From positions 4,878,766 to 4,942,765 of the forward strand of contig OZ025212.1 in the NCBI GenBank assembly GCA_964019055.1: a DNA stretch of 64,000 bases, written 5' to 3'. This stretch comes from Anthopleura xanthogrammica. Taxonomy: Eukaryota > Cnidaria > Anthozoa > Actiniaria > Actiniidae. Below are positions 63,923 to 64,000 of this stretch, one piece after another. Numbering within the stretch: the stretch's first letter is position 1; every line of letters begins with the position of its first letter. The notes under the pieces were generated by a model that was not told where the DNA came from, searched no databases, and was given only the letters and a program-made list of their open reading frames with translations. Position numbers and translations under genes: made by a program.

Positions 63923-64000
63923 CCCAAATAAAGTCTTTTCGATTTAAGTTCTCCGACAAAACCAAGCATAGCCAAATAAGGTATACACCATCAATGCTAT

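Larger units (their letters stand above)
58552..64000. other. Right-hand 5.4 kb: no gene supported
   Basis: Holds a family A half-copy (59601-59650), scattered repeat fragments with a GAAACGT word (59861; 60090 inverted; 62665), a GA microsatellite (62165-62196), a family A element (63289-63450) and a 67 bp duplication (63791-63922). ORFs here are short and show no domain. The promoter of the lectin-VWA gene should lie just right of 58551, with no clear TATA. Confidence 0.5.

Overview
This is a 64 kb eukaryotic (animal) window with intron-rich genes, GT-AG splice sites and dense non-autonomous repeats. Gene content and repeat style suggest a cnidarian, probably an anthozoan (coral or sea anemone). 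That assignment is an inference; there is no rRNA or mitochondrial marker. Exon coordinates come from reading splice sites and checking phase and family similarity by eye.

Layout: (1) 1-12090 (+): the 3' part of a Dicer gene, from just before the DECH box to the dsRBD and stop; the ATP-binding N-terminus lies off the left edge. (2) 13002-17987 (+): a 7-exon GH65 gene like protein-glucosylgalactosylhydroxylysine glucosidase (PGGHG/ATHL1), copy 1. (3) 18743-20523 (+): a two-exon secreted protein of unknown family with about ten 15-residue repeats. (4) 29762-21721 (-): a complete 20-exon SEC23 COPII coat gene. (5) 37591-32368 (-): PGGHG copy 2. (6) 38870-39313 (+): an intronless LRAT/PLAAT-like NlpC/P60 acyltransferase or phospholipase. 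(7) 46654-40714 (-): PGGHG copy 3. (8) 58551-50140 (-): a secreted protein with two C-type lectin domains and a VWA domain. The last 5.4 kb holds no gene I can support.

The three PGGHG copies share intron positions and phases, and four internal exons are identical in length (338, 332, 186 and 162 nt), so they arose by local duplication. All three have signal peptides. Copy 1 alone has a C-terminal hydrophobic tail, so it may be membrane- or GPI-anchored while copies 2 and 3 are soluble. With the unknown repeat protein and the lectin-VWA protein, much of the window encodes secreted or extracellular-matrix products. Dicer and SEC23 are conserved housekeeping genes. No operon-like co-regulation is expected.

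Introns and intergenic DNA are full of palindromic MITE-like elements: family A has at least 11 copies and family B at least 5. There are also a tRNA-headed SINE whose 57-bp tail unit is tandemly amplified at several loci, a 1-kb near-perfect inverted repeat with TTAA ends, several single-copy foldback elements, minisatellites and microsatellites. The most interesting points are the diverging PGGHG cluster, the unrecognised repeat protein, the CTLD-CTLD-VWA protein and the SINE tail amplification.
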